A stretch of DNA of 64,000 nucleotides from Natronogracilivirga saccharolytica (lineage in GTDB: Bacteria > Bacteroidota > Rhodothermia > Balneolales > Natronogracilivirgulaceae): assembly GCF_017921895.1 (NCBI RefSeq), contig NZ_JAFIDN010000011.1:1-64000 (forward strand). Direction: 5' to 3'. The translations under genes were made by a program, and so were the position numbers. Below the pieces are notes generated by a model. The model ran no database searches. It had not been told where the DNA came from and saw only the letters and a list, made by a program, of their open reading frames with translations. This document shows positions 39,683 through 48,449 of the stretch, in pieces (within the stretch, counting starts at the first letter, position 1; each line of letters starts with the position of its first letter).

Positions 39683-42352
39683 ATGTACAAATTTTTACAA
39701 TTCCGGTTTTTGACCGGCTATCTATCGATTCTTGCTCTTGCGTTATTTTTAAATCCAGATTTTGCAGCAGCGCAAAATGGAGATGCTGATTTCCGGGTCT
39801 CCACTGCGTCTGTGGACGAATCCTATCCCAACTTTGACGATGCCCACCCTGTTGTCTATACAATAAATGGTGTGCAGGGCAAAGAACTCACACTTTACCG
39901 GGGTCAGACGTACACCTTTGAAATTGATGCATCCGGCCATCCTTTTTTCTTTACAACGGAACAAGGCGGTGCCAATAATTACGCCGGAGAAATCACCAAT
40001 GGTGTGGAAAACAGTCGTGCCCAGGATGGTGTGGTGACCGTTACCGTGGATGAAGATTTGCCCGATGAGATATACTACGAATGCGGGTTTCATACCAACA
40101 TGGGCGGGGTAATTCAGGTACAGAATCTTCCGGAACCGGCCATAACCGAGTATCGTGCACGTCTTTCCGGTGCCAATGAAGTCCCGCCGGTATTTACCAC
40201 CGCCACTGGCCATATAACGGCATCGCTTGATGGTGCCGAATTGACCCTTTCGGGAAGTTTTGAGGGACTCGAAAGTCCGGTCGAACCGATTGCCGAAACC
40301 GGTGTACATATTCATGCCGGATTTGCGGGACAGAATGGTGGCGTAGAGGTTGTACTTACTCCACAACTCAGCGACGGTGACACTGCGGGAGATATCGATG
40401 AGACCATCACACTGACCGGCGAACAGCTCAACATGCTTGAAAACCGCCGGCTCTATATCAATATCCATACAGAAGGAAATCCTGCAGGCGAACTGCGCGG
40501 ACAACTGGTGCCCGACGGACCGGCCGGCTTCCAGGCCTATGCTTCCGGCGGTTATGAAGTTCCTGCCAATGTCAGCCTTGCCCAGGGCGGACTTTTCCTG
40601 GAGTGGGACGGATCTGATCTGGTGGTGTCCGGAGCTTTCGAAGGCCTCAGTGAACCATATATTGAGGAGGTGGGCGAGACCGGTTCCGGCGCACATCTTC
40701 ATGTCGGGTTTGCGGGAGAAAACGGACCTGTCGAACTTTCACTAACCGCCCAAACTTCTGACGATGGACTGTCGGGTGTATTTCATCCCATGGAAAATAC
40801 TTTTGAGGATGTGGACAGCGATATTGCTGAACGACTGGCCGGACGACAGCATTACCTTAATATTCACAGCGAAGCGTATCCTGCCGGAGAAATTCGCGGA
40901 CAGGTAGTTCCGGAAGCGGATATCTATTTCTATGCGCCGCTTTCATCCGGTATCGAGAAGTTCGGCAACACCAGCGAAGGCCGTGGTGCCGTACTTGTTG
41001 AGTGGTATGCGGATGAAAGTGAGATTGTCCTGACCGGCGCCTTCAGTGATTTGGGATCCGATTACGACACGGGAATCGGTTCACACATCCATGTCGGTTA
41101 TGCCGGGCAGTCCGGTGGCGTCCTCGTTGCCAATCCGGCAAGCGTTGGAGACGATGACCGGAGCGGTTTCTACCAACCTGATGAAAACACGTTCACGCTC
41201 GAGCCTGAGGATGTGGCACTGCTGGTCAATCGCCAGACCTATTTTAATGTGCACACGGCCGAGTGGCCGGGAGGTGAAATCCGCGGAAGCCTGCTTCCGT
41301 TTGCTCAGCACTATTTTGCTGCCAATCTGACCGGAGAGGCAGAGGTTCAGCCTGTGTTTACCGATGCCTTCGGCGGAATTGCAGCAGAACTGCGTGGTAA
41401 CCGGCTCACCGTTTCCGGGTCCTTTTCCGATCTTGGTAGCAATTTTAATGAATCACCGGGGGCGCACATCCACTATGGTCGTGCTGGTGAGAACGGTAGC
41501 GTTGCTTTTCCTTTTGATGTTGATACCGGTGACGCAGAAGATGCACGGGACGGAGTCGTTGCCGGGCCGGCCAATACCTTCGAATTGACAGAGCATGATA
41601 TCCTTGCTCTGGCTGCGGGTGAACTCTATGTCAATATCCATTCTGAAGAAAATCAGCCCGGGGAAATTCGCGGACAATTACTGCTGGATCCCAACAGTGC
41701 ACCGGTGGATGATCCCGCTATAACGGCTCCTGGCGACGGCGCAGAAATAGTAATCGAGGGCGATGCCGGTACGCCATTTGTGCCACAGTGGAACAGCTCT
41801 GAAGATCCGGACGGCGACCGCGTGGTTTATGTATGGCAACTGGCCCTGGATGAAGATTTTGAGAATGTCGTTTTTGCCGCAAACGCTGGCGAAGAGGAAG
41901 AGCTCAATCTTACGTTTGCAGATGTTGACGGATTGCTGGATGATCTTGGTGTTGAACCGGGAACGGAAGCTGTTGTCTATCACCGTGCATTAGCTACCGA
42001 TGGTAGTTACTTCCACATCGGTTCAGGTGCTTCGGTGACAATCGAGCGGGGAGTGTTAACCTCCGGACAGGAGGAACCTCAGCTGGCCGACCGGTTTGAA
42101 CTGCGCCAAAACTATCCGAACCCGTTTAATCCGGCCACAACTATTCAATTTGTGCTTCCTGAGCGGGCACAGACTACACTGCGTGTGTATAATGCTATCG
42201 GAAGGGAGGTGGCGACGCTGGTAGATGAGAATCTTTCGGCAGGTACACATGAAGTGACCTTTGATGCCGCGTCCCTTTCCAGCGGTATATACCTGTACCG
42301 CCTCGAGGCAGGTTCCTTCCGTCAGACCCAAAAAATGATCCTGGCCAAGTAG
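39683..42352 (+). CDS. secreted multi-CHRD protein with cupredoxin-like domain and sorting tail
   Basis: About 889 residues from ATG 39683, chosen because it gives a clear signal peptide (FLTGYLSILALALFLNPDFA, cleaved near AAAQ). Upstream in-frame ATGs add up to 59 unlikely residues. Residues about 20-150 are cupredoxin-like (GQTYTFEIDASGHPFFF, IYYECGFHTNMGGVIQV), with His and Cys that could bind copper. Four CHRD domains follow, each with the same core, for example ARLSGANEVPPVFTTATG, GVHIHAGFAGQNGGVEV, LYINIHTEGNPAGELRGQL. The end is RQNYPNPFNPATTIQFVLP with ARGxV-like and GIYLYRLEAG parts. Likely surface-exposed; the CHRD role is unknown. Confidence 0.87.
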   Translation: MYKFLQFRFLTGYLSILALALFLNPDFAAAQNGDADFRVSTASVDESYPNFDDAHPVVYTINGVQGKELTLYRGQTYTFEIDASGHPFFFTTEQGGANNYAGEITNGVENSRAQDGVVTVTVDEDLPDEIYYECGFHTNMGGVIQVQNLPEPAITEYRARLSGANEVPPVFTTATGHITASLDGAELTLSGSFEGLESPVEPIAETGVHIHAGFAGQNGGVEVVLTPQLSDGDTAGDIDETITLTGEQLNMLENRRLYINIHTEGNPAGELRGQLVPDGPAGFQAYASGGYEVPANVSLAQGGLFLEWDGSDLVVSGAFEGLSEPYIEEVGETGSGAHLHVGFAGENGPVELSLTAQTSDDGLSGVFHPMENTFEDVDSDIAERLAGRQHYLNIHSEAYPAGEIRGQVVPEADIYFYAPLSSGIEKFGNTSEGRGAVLVEWYADESEIVLTGAFSDLGSDYDTGIGSHIHVGYAGQSGGVLVANPASVGDDDRSGFYQPDENTFTLEPEDVALLVNRQTYFNVHTAEWPGGEIRGSLLPFAQHYFAANLTGEAEVQPVFTDAFGGIAAELRGNRLTVSGSFSDLGSNFNESPGAHIHYGRAGENGSVAFPFDVDTGDAEDARDGVVAGPANTFELTEHDILALAAGELYVNIHSEENQPGEIRGQLLLDPNSAPVDDPAITAPGDGAEIVIEGDAGTPFVPQWNSSEDPDGDRVVYVWQLALDEDFENVVFAANAGEEEELNLTFADVDGLLDDLGVEPGTEAVVYHRALATDGSYFHIGSGASVTIERGVLTSGQEEPQLADRFELRQNYPNPFNPATTIQFVLPERAQTTLRVYNAIGREVATLVDENLSAGTHEVTFDAASLSSGIYLYRLEAGSFRQTQKMILAK

Positions 42353-42353
42353 A

Positions 42354-43790
42354 TCATGGTCCGGAAAGCCGTTTGACGGTCTGCTCGAAATCAATGAGCT
42401 GTCCGGGATATGCTGCCGGGGGATGCACTGTTTTCCATGGTTCGTGGATGTGCTCCTCCGGCAGGCCGGCCAGTTCGGGCAGCCAGTGACGAACGTAGTC
42501 TCCCTTGGGATCATACTTGCGGGCCTGATTGAGGATATGAAAATACCGGTCCCGAGGATCATTGCCCACTCCGCTTACATAAGCCCAGTTGCCCCAGTTG
42601 GAATGAACGTCGTAGTCGATGAGCATGGATTCGAACCACTCCGCGCCCATCCGCCAGTCAATGCCGAGATATTTGCTCAGATAGGAAGCCACATTCTGCC
42701 GTCCGCGGTTGGACATATACCCCGTCGCGGCAAGTTCCCTCATATTGGCATCGATAAACGGAATGCCGGTTTCTCCGTCCCGCCACTTCTGAAAACGTTC
42801 CGGATCGGTGCTCCAGCTGCCGGGCTCTGATGACAGGCCGTCGCGATGGAAAAGCCGGGCGCCGTACTTTTCCATGATGAAATGAAAATAGTCGCGCCAG
42901 ATGAGTTCGAAAATGAGCCAGTACGTCGAGACGTTTTTCTTCCGTTCGGATTCGTACAATTTCACCTGGTCATGGATTGTTCTGGGAGACAGGCAGCCGT
43001 TGGCCAGCCAGGCGGAGAATTTGGAGCTGTAATCCGGCCCGAGCAGTCCGTTCCGCTTGAATTTGTATTTCTGCAGCTCGTCGGTTTTCCAGAAATAATG
43101 ATCAAGTCGTGCCAGTGCCTGATCCTCTCCGCCCCGGAATACGATGGCAGCTCGCGGATCCGGCTCTGTATACGTTTGCGGCAAAGCATGATCCAGCGAA
43201 GCCTTTCCGGTGCCGATGGTTCCCGGTGCATGTTCCAACGATTCCGGAAGGGGTGGAAGCGGCGGAAACTCAGGGGCAGGCAGCGCCGGCCTGATTTCAG
43301 AATATTTTTCCACCCGTTTGCGGAACTGCGTAAAGACGTCGGGCGTCCCGGAGACCGGCATGGGCAGGTCATCCGGATGAAACAGGGTGAATGACCGGAA
43401 TGTGCGGAGGGAAATACCACGGGCCGAAAGGACTTCCCTTATAGCCCGTTCCGTCTCTTTTTCTTCCGGTGCTATTTCCTCCTGAAAAGTGACCAGCGAA
43501 ATATCCATGGCATCACACAAGGATGCGATGATCTCATGAGGCCGGCCGGTTGCGACAAGCAGTCCGGAACCGTTTGCCTGCAAACTCTTATCCAGCTGAG
43601 ATAGTGATTCACGGAGAAATCGCTGCCGGTGAGGGCCTGTTTTCGGAAAGCCGAACCGGGTTTTACCTGTCACCCTTTCATCCAATACATACAGAGGGAT
43701 CAGGTGGCTGCCATTTTGTGCCGCATGCGTGAGTGCCGGATTGTCGAGCAGTCGCAGATCGTTTCGAAATAAGTGGAGAGTGATAGTCAT
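42354..43790 (-). CDS. DASH-type cryptochrome/photolyase
   Basis: A 478-residue flavoprotein. The alpha/beta antenna domain opens LHLFRNDLRLLDNPAL. The FAD domain holds YKFKRNGLLGPDYSSKFSAW, CLSPRTIHDQV, LIWRDYFHFIMEKYG, PFIDANMRELAATGYMSNRG and WGNWAYVSGVGNDPRDRYF, the last two diagnostic for the DASH group. DASH proteins repair cyclobutane pyrimidine dimers, mainly in single-stranded DNA, using blue light with FAD and a folate antenna. Its stop lies two bases from the stop of the convergent CHRD gene, so no space for a terminator remains between them. Confidence 0.93.
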   Translation of the reverse strand: MTITLHLFRNDLRLLDNPALTHAAQNGSHLIPLYVLDERVTGKTRFGFPKTGPHRQRFLRESLSQLDKSLQANGSGLLVATGRPHEIIASLCDAMDISLVTFQEEIAPEEKETERAIREVLSARGISLRTFRSFTLFHPDDLPMPVSGTPDVFTQFRKRVEKYSEIRPALPAPEFPPLPPLPESLEHAPGTIGTGKASLDHALPQTYTEPDPRAAIVFRGGEDQALARLDHYFWKTDELQKYKFKRNGLLGPDYSSKFSAWLANGCLSPRTIHDQVKLYESERKKNVSTYWLIFELIWRDYFHFIMEKYGARLFHRDGLSSEPGSWSTDPERFQKWRDGETGIPFIDANMRELAATGYMSNRGRQNVASYLSKYLGIDWRMGAEWFESMLIDYDVHSNWGNWAYVSGVGNDPRDRYFHILNQARKYDPKGDYVRHWLPELAGLPEEHIHEPWKTVHPPAAYPGQLIDFEQTVKRLSGP

Positions 43791-43874
43791 CAGTTAAAAT
43801 GGATTCATAAGTTCAGGATAAGTGGCCATGATAAAAATAATCAAGACTCTGACTGCCACAGGCTGTCATGGCAA

Positions 43875-44786
43875 TCAATCCACCTCCCCGATAATCGCTC
43901 GGGCCAGCGCTTCAGCGGCTTCGGGATGATGACGCAGCCAAAGTTCGGGCTCGATGATCTCCAGCTCCATGACCAGCCACTGTCCGCGTTCATCGCGGAC
44001 CAGATCAACCCGGCCATAGGCGGGCGGGGACGGACATGCCGCCATTGCGCGTTCAGCGATTTCCACCTGTCCGGATGTGGGCTTCCAGTGATGAACCGAG
44101 CCCCCGTGATCATCCTGTACCCGGAAATCACCGGGTTTTGCCACCTTTCGAACCGCATGGGTATACCGGCCGCCAATTACCATCAGAGTGATTTCGCCCG
44201 TATGAAGGACATCCTCAATGAAGGGTTGCAGCATGAAGGATTCCTGCGCCATGAGCGGTTCGATGGCGGCAGACAGTTCGCGGGCGTTGCCCCGGTCAAC
44301 GCGCCAGGTGTGACGCGCACCACCGGATATGCACGGTTTGACAACAGCCTCACTCCATCCGGCCTTTTCCAGCAGCCGGCTGAGGTCGGGTGCCGTGCCG
44401 GCTTCCAGAAAAAGCGAGGGTACGACGGGGACACCCCGGGACTCCAGATCAGCGAGATAATGCTTGTCCATGTTCCATCGTACCAGCGAAGCGGGATTGC
44501 AGAGACGGGTTTGCGGTTCGATGCGATCCAGCCAGCCGGAAAATTCCGGAATCCTTTCGTAATAATCCCATGTGGTGCGGAAAACGGCACAGCGGAAGCC
44601 GGACCAGTCGGCATCCGGATCAGCCCAGTCCAGACGGACGGATGAAAATCCGGCCCGGGCAAGGGCATTCTGAAGCAGCTGGTCCTCCCGCAGGATATTG
44701 GCGACATACCAGTCGCCGGGCGGGGCGTCGGATCCGGCATATCTGCGGTCGGTGAGCAGGGCGATATCGGCGGAACGGGATCGCAA
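43875..44786 (-). CDS. ATP-grasp domain protein
   Basis: A protein of 303 residues. The pre-ATP-grasp part has DIALLTDRRYAG and FRTTWDYYERIPEFSGWLD, typical of a RimK/DcsG-like subfamily. The ATP-grasp part has WNMDKHYLADLESRGVPVVP, AVVKPCISGGARHTWRV and FIEDVLHTGEITLMVIGG, then GRVDLVRDERGQWLVMELEI with the Mg-binding acidic residues. These enzymes join a carboxylate to an amine through an acylphosphate. The related DcsG makes D-cycloserine, but its partner genes are not here, so the product is unknown. Confidence 0.82.
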   Translation of the reverse strand: MRSRSADIALLTDRRYAGSDAPPGDWYVANILREDQLLQNALARAGFSSVRLDWADPDADWSGFRCAVFRTTWDYYERIPEFSGWLDRIEPQTRLCNPASLVRWNMDKHYLADLESRGVPVVPSLFLEAGTAPDLSRLLEKAGWSEAVVKPCISGGARHTWRVDRGNARELSAAIEPLMAQESFMLQPFIEDVLHTGEITLMVIGGRYTHAVRKVAKPGDFRVQDDHGGSVHHWKPTSGQVEIAERAMAACPSPPAYGRVDLVRDERGQWLVMELEIIEPELWLRHHPEAAEALARAIIGEVD

Positions 44787-44835
44787 AACAGTTGGTGTCA
44801 GTTAATTGATGCGATTGTTCTGATCCGGGAAAGAA

Positions 44836-45828
44836 TCATGGCCGGACCCGGTTCTCCACTTCTTCACCTGCCTCAAAGGCGGAAAGGTTATTCAGGGTCG
44901 TTTTTGCAATTTCATTCAGGGCCTCTTTCGTCAGGAATGCCTGATGGCCGGTGATCAGCACATTGGGAAATGCCATCAGCCGTGCGATTTCGTCATCCTC
45001 GATAACTTGTTCAGAAAGATCCTGAAAGAAGATATGCTCTTCCTGTTCGTATACATCAATGCCCAGTGACCCGATTTTTTTCTCTTTGAGCCCCTCGATC
45101 ACATCAGCTGTATTGATGAGCGCGCCCCGGCTGGTGTTGATGAGCATGGGGCTGTTGTTCATCTTATCTATAGCCTGCTTGTCGATAATATGCTTGGTTT
45201 CGTGCATCAGGGGGCAGTGGAGCGAAATGATGTTGCTGTTGGCCAGCAGCTCGTCCAGTTCCATGTACTTCCCGCCCATTTCGATCACCTCTTCGTTCTG
45301 CCAGGGATCAAAGGCATTGATAGTACAGCCCATTCCACGCATGATCCGGCAAAAAGCCACGCCGATTTTCCCGGTACCGATCACGCCGACCGCCTTGCCG
45401 TGGATATTGAATCCGGTAAGGCTTTCAAGTGAGAAATTATTTTCCCGGACCCGGTTGTAGGCTTTATGGGTTTTTCTGTTCAGTGTCAGAATCAGCGCTG
45501 CGGTATGTTCGGCAACGGCTTCCGGGGAGTATGCCGGAACACGGAACACGTGCAGCCCGGCGTCATCGGCCGCCTGAAGATCGATATTGTTGACTCCTGC
45601 CGATCTCAGAGCAACCGCTTTGACACCATAACCGGCAATCAGCTCGATAGTTTCGCGATCGACCTGATTATTGACAAATACGCAAACCGCATCAAAACCA
45701 CGTGTAAGCACGGCTGTTTCAGTGTTCAGCGCATCTTCAAAATAGGTGATTTCATGGCTGGTGCCGGAAAGCTGCTGATTGAAATAATATTTGTCGTACG
45801 ACTTGGCCGTGAAGAATGCAATTTTCAT
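44836..45828 (-). CDS. ldhA: D-lactate dehydrogenase (D-2-hydroxyacid dehydrogenase)
   Basis: A 330-residue enzyme starting MKIAFFTAKSYDKYYFNQQL, closely matching bacterial LdhA starts; a TTG two codons upstream is in frame. VGVIGTGKIGVAFCRIM is the NAD motif GxGxxG. The catalytic Arg lies in INTSRGALINT, the Glu in the segment GIDVYEQEE, and the His in ITGHQAFLTKEAL. The early SAGVNNIDLQAADDAGLHVF is the substrate-loop region. It reduces pyruvate to D-lactate with NADH, regenerating NAD in fermentation. Single gene. Confidence 0.92.
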   Translation of the reverse strand: MKIAFFTAKSYDKYYFNQQLSGTSHEITYFEDALNTETAVLTRGFDAVCVFVNNQVDRETIELIAGYGVKAVALRSAGVNNIDLQAADDAGLHVFRVPAYSPEAVAEHTAALILTLNRKTHKAYNRVRENNFSLESLTGFNIHGKAVGVIGTGKIGVAFCRIMRGMGCTINAFDPWQNEEVIEMGGKYMELDELLANSNIISLHCPLMHETKHIIDKQAIDKMNNSPMLINTSRGALINTADVIEGLKEKKIGSLGIDVYEQEEHIFFQDLSEQVIEDDEIARLMAFPNVLITGHQAFLTKEALNEIAKTTLNNLSAFEAGEEVENRVRP

Positions 45829-45938
45829 AAGCAATAGTAACAGGTTTCATTTATCCGGGAATCATCCGGACAGGGCAAGCAGCAAAAAGATGACACATCA
45901 TTTCTGGCTGCCTGTCTGATTACGGATTTGTATCATGG

Positions 45939-45957
45939 GCCCGGGGCTTGCCCGGGC
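45939..45957. terminator. short GC-rich hairpin upstream of ldhA
   Basis: GCCCGGG (45939-45945) and CCCGGGC (45951-45957) flank a 5-base loop GCTTG. It lies in the 283 bases between the start of ldhA and the end of the EamA-type gene, so on the minus strand it is downstream of the transporter. A weak terminator is likely; no other feature was seen in this gap. Confidence 0.4.
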
Positions 45958-46111
45958 AACATTGCTGTTTTCAATCTTATTACAACACTTTCGGCTCATT
46001 CGTTCTGCAGGGGTTGTCCCCGGCAAGCTTGCTTCCTTATTAAGCCGCAGTAATCCTGATTATCGTGCAAAGATATGAACAACAGGGTTGTGACAGTACT
46101 TCTGAGCGGAC

Positions 46112-46999
46112 CTATCGTCTCTGGCTTAACAAAACTCCTGCCATGACCACACCCAGTCCAACCAGGTCCGTTGGCAGCAATTGATCGCCGAATGCGACCC
46201 AGGCCATGAGCATGGTGACGGGCGGACCCAGATAAAACAGGCTTGCTACCCTGGTTGCGTCAATACGGTTCAGGAGGTTCCACATCAGTGCGTATGCCAG
46301 AAGCGAAACGGCAAGCATCAGCCATATCGTGGTGGCAATGAATTCCGGTACCCATTCAACGGCAAGCTGTTCGAAGGCAATGGCTGGAATGGTCACCACG
46401 AGTGCGGTACCGAGGCACTGGTAAAAAAGGGCCAGAGGCAGCGGGAGGAGGTCATCATTGCCGGTGACTTGCATTCTGCGCCGGTAGAGGCTTGCCGCTG
46501 TGATGGCAATCACTGATCCGAAGGGTATGAAGTAGCCAAAAATGGACTCTGTATCGGAAAAATCGGTTCGGTAAAGCACGGCAATCATCACCCCGATGAA
46601 ACCAATGATCAGTCCGACCCACCGGTGCAGCGGAGTGTGCTCATTGGTGATCAAACCGGAAAAGGCGCCGGTTACCATGGGCTGGAGTGCTACTACCAGG
46701 GCGACGATGCCCGCTGGAACTCCGTAATCAAGCGAAAGTTTCACGCACCCCAGCCAGACACCGTGTGCAAGGATGCCGATAACCATGGATGTAAGTGCCG
46801 CATTGCGTCCCGGCCAGACAAAATGTCCCCGTATCAGAAGCCAGCTCAGAAGCAGGAGCGTAAGCGGCCAGTATCTCCAGAAAAGCAGTGTGAACGGGCC
46901 GGAATTGGGCAGGGCGTAGTCGGCTCCGATAAACCCGGAGTTCCAGAACAGCACAAAAGCCACTGCCATAACCCAGGTTGTACTTCGCAAAGATTTCAA
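46112..46999 (-). CDS. EamA/DMT-family transporter
   Basis: A protein of 295 residues with ten predicted membrane helices in two EamA repeats. The first starts WVMAVAFVLFWNSGFIGADY and ends FSGLITNEHTPLHRWVGLII; the second runs to FLYLGPPVTMLMAWVAFGDQ and LGVVMAGVLLSQRR. The 'LxxPP...AxxFGE'-type helix near the end, here LGPPVTMLMAWVAFGDQ, is a hallmark of drug/metabolite exporters. The substrate cannot be read from sequence. Upstream is a 340-base gene-free stretch. Confidence 0.88.
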   Translation of the reverse strand: MKSLRSTTWVMAVAFVLFWNSGFIGADYALPNSGPFTLLFWRYWPLTLLLLSWLLIRGHFVWPGRNAALTSMVIGILAHGVWLGCVKLSLDYGVPAGIVALVVALQPMVTGAFSGLITNEHTPLHRWVGLIIGFIGVMIAVLYRTDFSDTESIFGYFIPFGSVIAITAASLYRRRMQVTGNDDLLPLPLALFYQCLGTALVVTIPAIAFEQLAVEWVPEFIATTIWLMLAVSLLAYALMWNLLNRIDATRVASLFYLGPPVTMLMAWVAFGDQLLPTDLVGLGVVMAGVLLSQRR

Positions 47000-47339
47000 T
47001 TCAGTATACGTTTTTTGATAATGCCTGAGTTGTTGACTGGTGTTTTAAAGATAAATAAACTAAAAAAAACGGCTTGCAGTTACATTTTAAATTTATTTTA
47101 AAAAATCAATGCAGAAATTTAGATAACCGGTTTACTTGTACTACATGGAACAGAGCAGCAGGGTTAAAGCAAGTGAGATGAATTGCTGTGATTCTCTATT
47201 GATTTAACTTTAACACCAAAAAAAGAGCTAATCCGCAGAATCGGAGTGAGAAATAATTATTGACAATACGTAAAATCGGGCAATTGTATTGTTTAAGGTT
47301 TTTTAATATTCCATCGGCTGCCTGAAACGGCGCAGCCCC
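47000..47339. other. gene-free AT-rich stretch
   Basis: About 340 bases separating the EamA-type gene start from the end of the radical SAM gene. The first 110 bases are strongly AT-rich and probably hold the transporter promoter. No coding frame, strong hairpin or repeat was seen. Confidence 0.5.
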
Positions 47340-48434
47340 TTACCTTCGCAGCCAACCACGTCTCTGGATGTCCAGATTGGTAAGCCCCAGCTCCTTTGCA
47401 TGATCGACAACGGCATTGTACTCATCCGTGGTGATACGCCGGGAAATCTCCGGATAGTCGTAGGCCTTGTGCTGCGGATTGTACTGTGACATGATGTTGA
47501 CATAGGTGTCTTTTGGCAGGTTTTCGGCAATCCAGTCCATGATCTCTGCCGATCCGCTTGTTTCGTTCGGCATAACCAGATGCCGGATCATCAGACCCCG
47601 GTGCATGATGCCGTTTTCATCCGGCTTGGCCACACCGACCTGGCGGTGCATCTCCAGGATCGCTTTTTTGGTGATCTCCGGATACGTTTCGGCCTGACCG
47701 GTGAGTTCCTTCGACAGGTCGCTGTCCCAGAACTTGAAGTCGGGGAGGTAGATGTCAATGACGCCATCCAGCAGGGACAGGGTCTCAAGACGCTCCCATC
47801 CGCAGGTGTTGTATACGATCGGCAGCCGGAACCCGTTTTCCACTGCCTTGTCGATCGCCTTCACTATGAAGGCAGGATAATGAGTTGGTGTGACCATGTT
47901 GACGTTATGGCACCCCATTTGCTGCAGCTGAAGCATCAGTCCGGCCATTTCCTGAATGCTTCTTTCGCTTCCGCGTCCGCGATGGCTGATCTCCCAGTTC
48001 TGGCAAAAAACGCACCGCAGGCTGCAATGGGCTAAAAATATGGTGCCGGAGCCGCCGTCTCCGACCAGCGGACGTTCCTCACCGAAATGGGGCATTGCCG
48101 ATGAGATATGGAGTTCCGTGCCGGGTGACTGGCAGTATCCGGTCTCTCCGTCATGACGATTGACGCCGCATTCTCTCGGACACGTACGGCAGTTCTCCAT
48201 CATGGCCCAGAGCTTGTCTCCCCGCTCTTTCAGCTCGCCTGTCCGGTGAAGCTTCAGGTATCCCGGTTCAAAATCAGGATTTATGGCCGGAGTCCCGTCG
48301 GATCTGCCCGGTGCCGCGAAACTGCTGCCCAGTGTTCCGAGCATGATGCAGCCCACACCGGCCTGACAACACATTTTTGCCGTGTTTTGAAGAAATGCGC
48401 GTCTGCTGAGGTTTTTATATTCAGAGGTATCCAT
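47340..48434 (-). CDS. radical SAM protein of the PflA-like group with a twin-arginine leader
   Basis: A 364-residue protein. NLSRRAFLQNTAK (8-20) is a textbook Tat motif, followed by a hydrophobic stretch and FAAPG, a plausible cleavage site. The radical SAM cluster is C137-SLR-C141-VF-C144. Ahead of it, C-RT-C-PRE-C (82-89) and Cys101 are conserved cysteines of this PflA-like group. VYNTCGWERLETLSLLDGVI and IYLPDFKFWDSDLSKELTGQ continue the barrel. Export of a SAM-dependent enzyme is odd, since SAM is cytoplasmic, so the leader may be an anchor. It lies 15 bases after the spermidine-synthase-like gene, probably in one transcript. Confidence 0.82.
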   Translation of the reverse strand: MDTSEYKNLSRRAFLQNTAKMCCQAGVGCIMLGTLGSSFAAPGRSDGTPAINPDFEPGYLKLHRTGELKERGDKLWAMMENCRTCPRECGVNRHDGETGYCQSPGTELHISSAMPHFGEERPLVGDGGSGTIFLAHCSLRCVFCQNWEISHRGRGSERSIQEMAGLMLQLQQMGCHNVNMVTPTHYPAFIVKAIDKAVENGFRLPIVYNTCGWERLETLSLLDGVIDIYLPDFKFWDSDLSKELTGQAETYPEITKKAILEMHRQVGVAKPDENGIMHRGLMIRHLVMPNETSGSAEIMDWIAENLPKDTYVNIMSQYNPQHKAYDYPEISRRITTDEYNAVVDHAKELGLTNLDIQRRGWLRR

Positions 48435-48449
48435 AATAATCCTTGTCTG

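Noticed and set aside
39749-40702. Long minus-strand open frame (317 codons) opposite the CHRD gene
   Set aside because: It is the shadow of the repetitive CHRD coding sequence; the plus-strand product has clear domains and a signal peptide.
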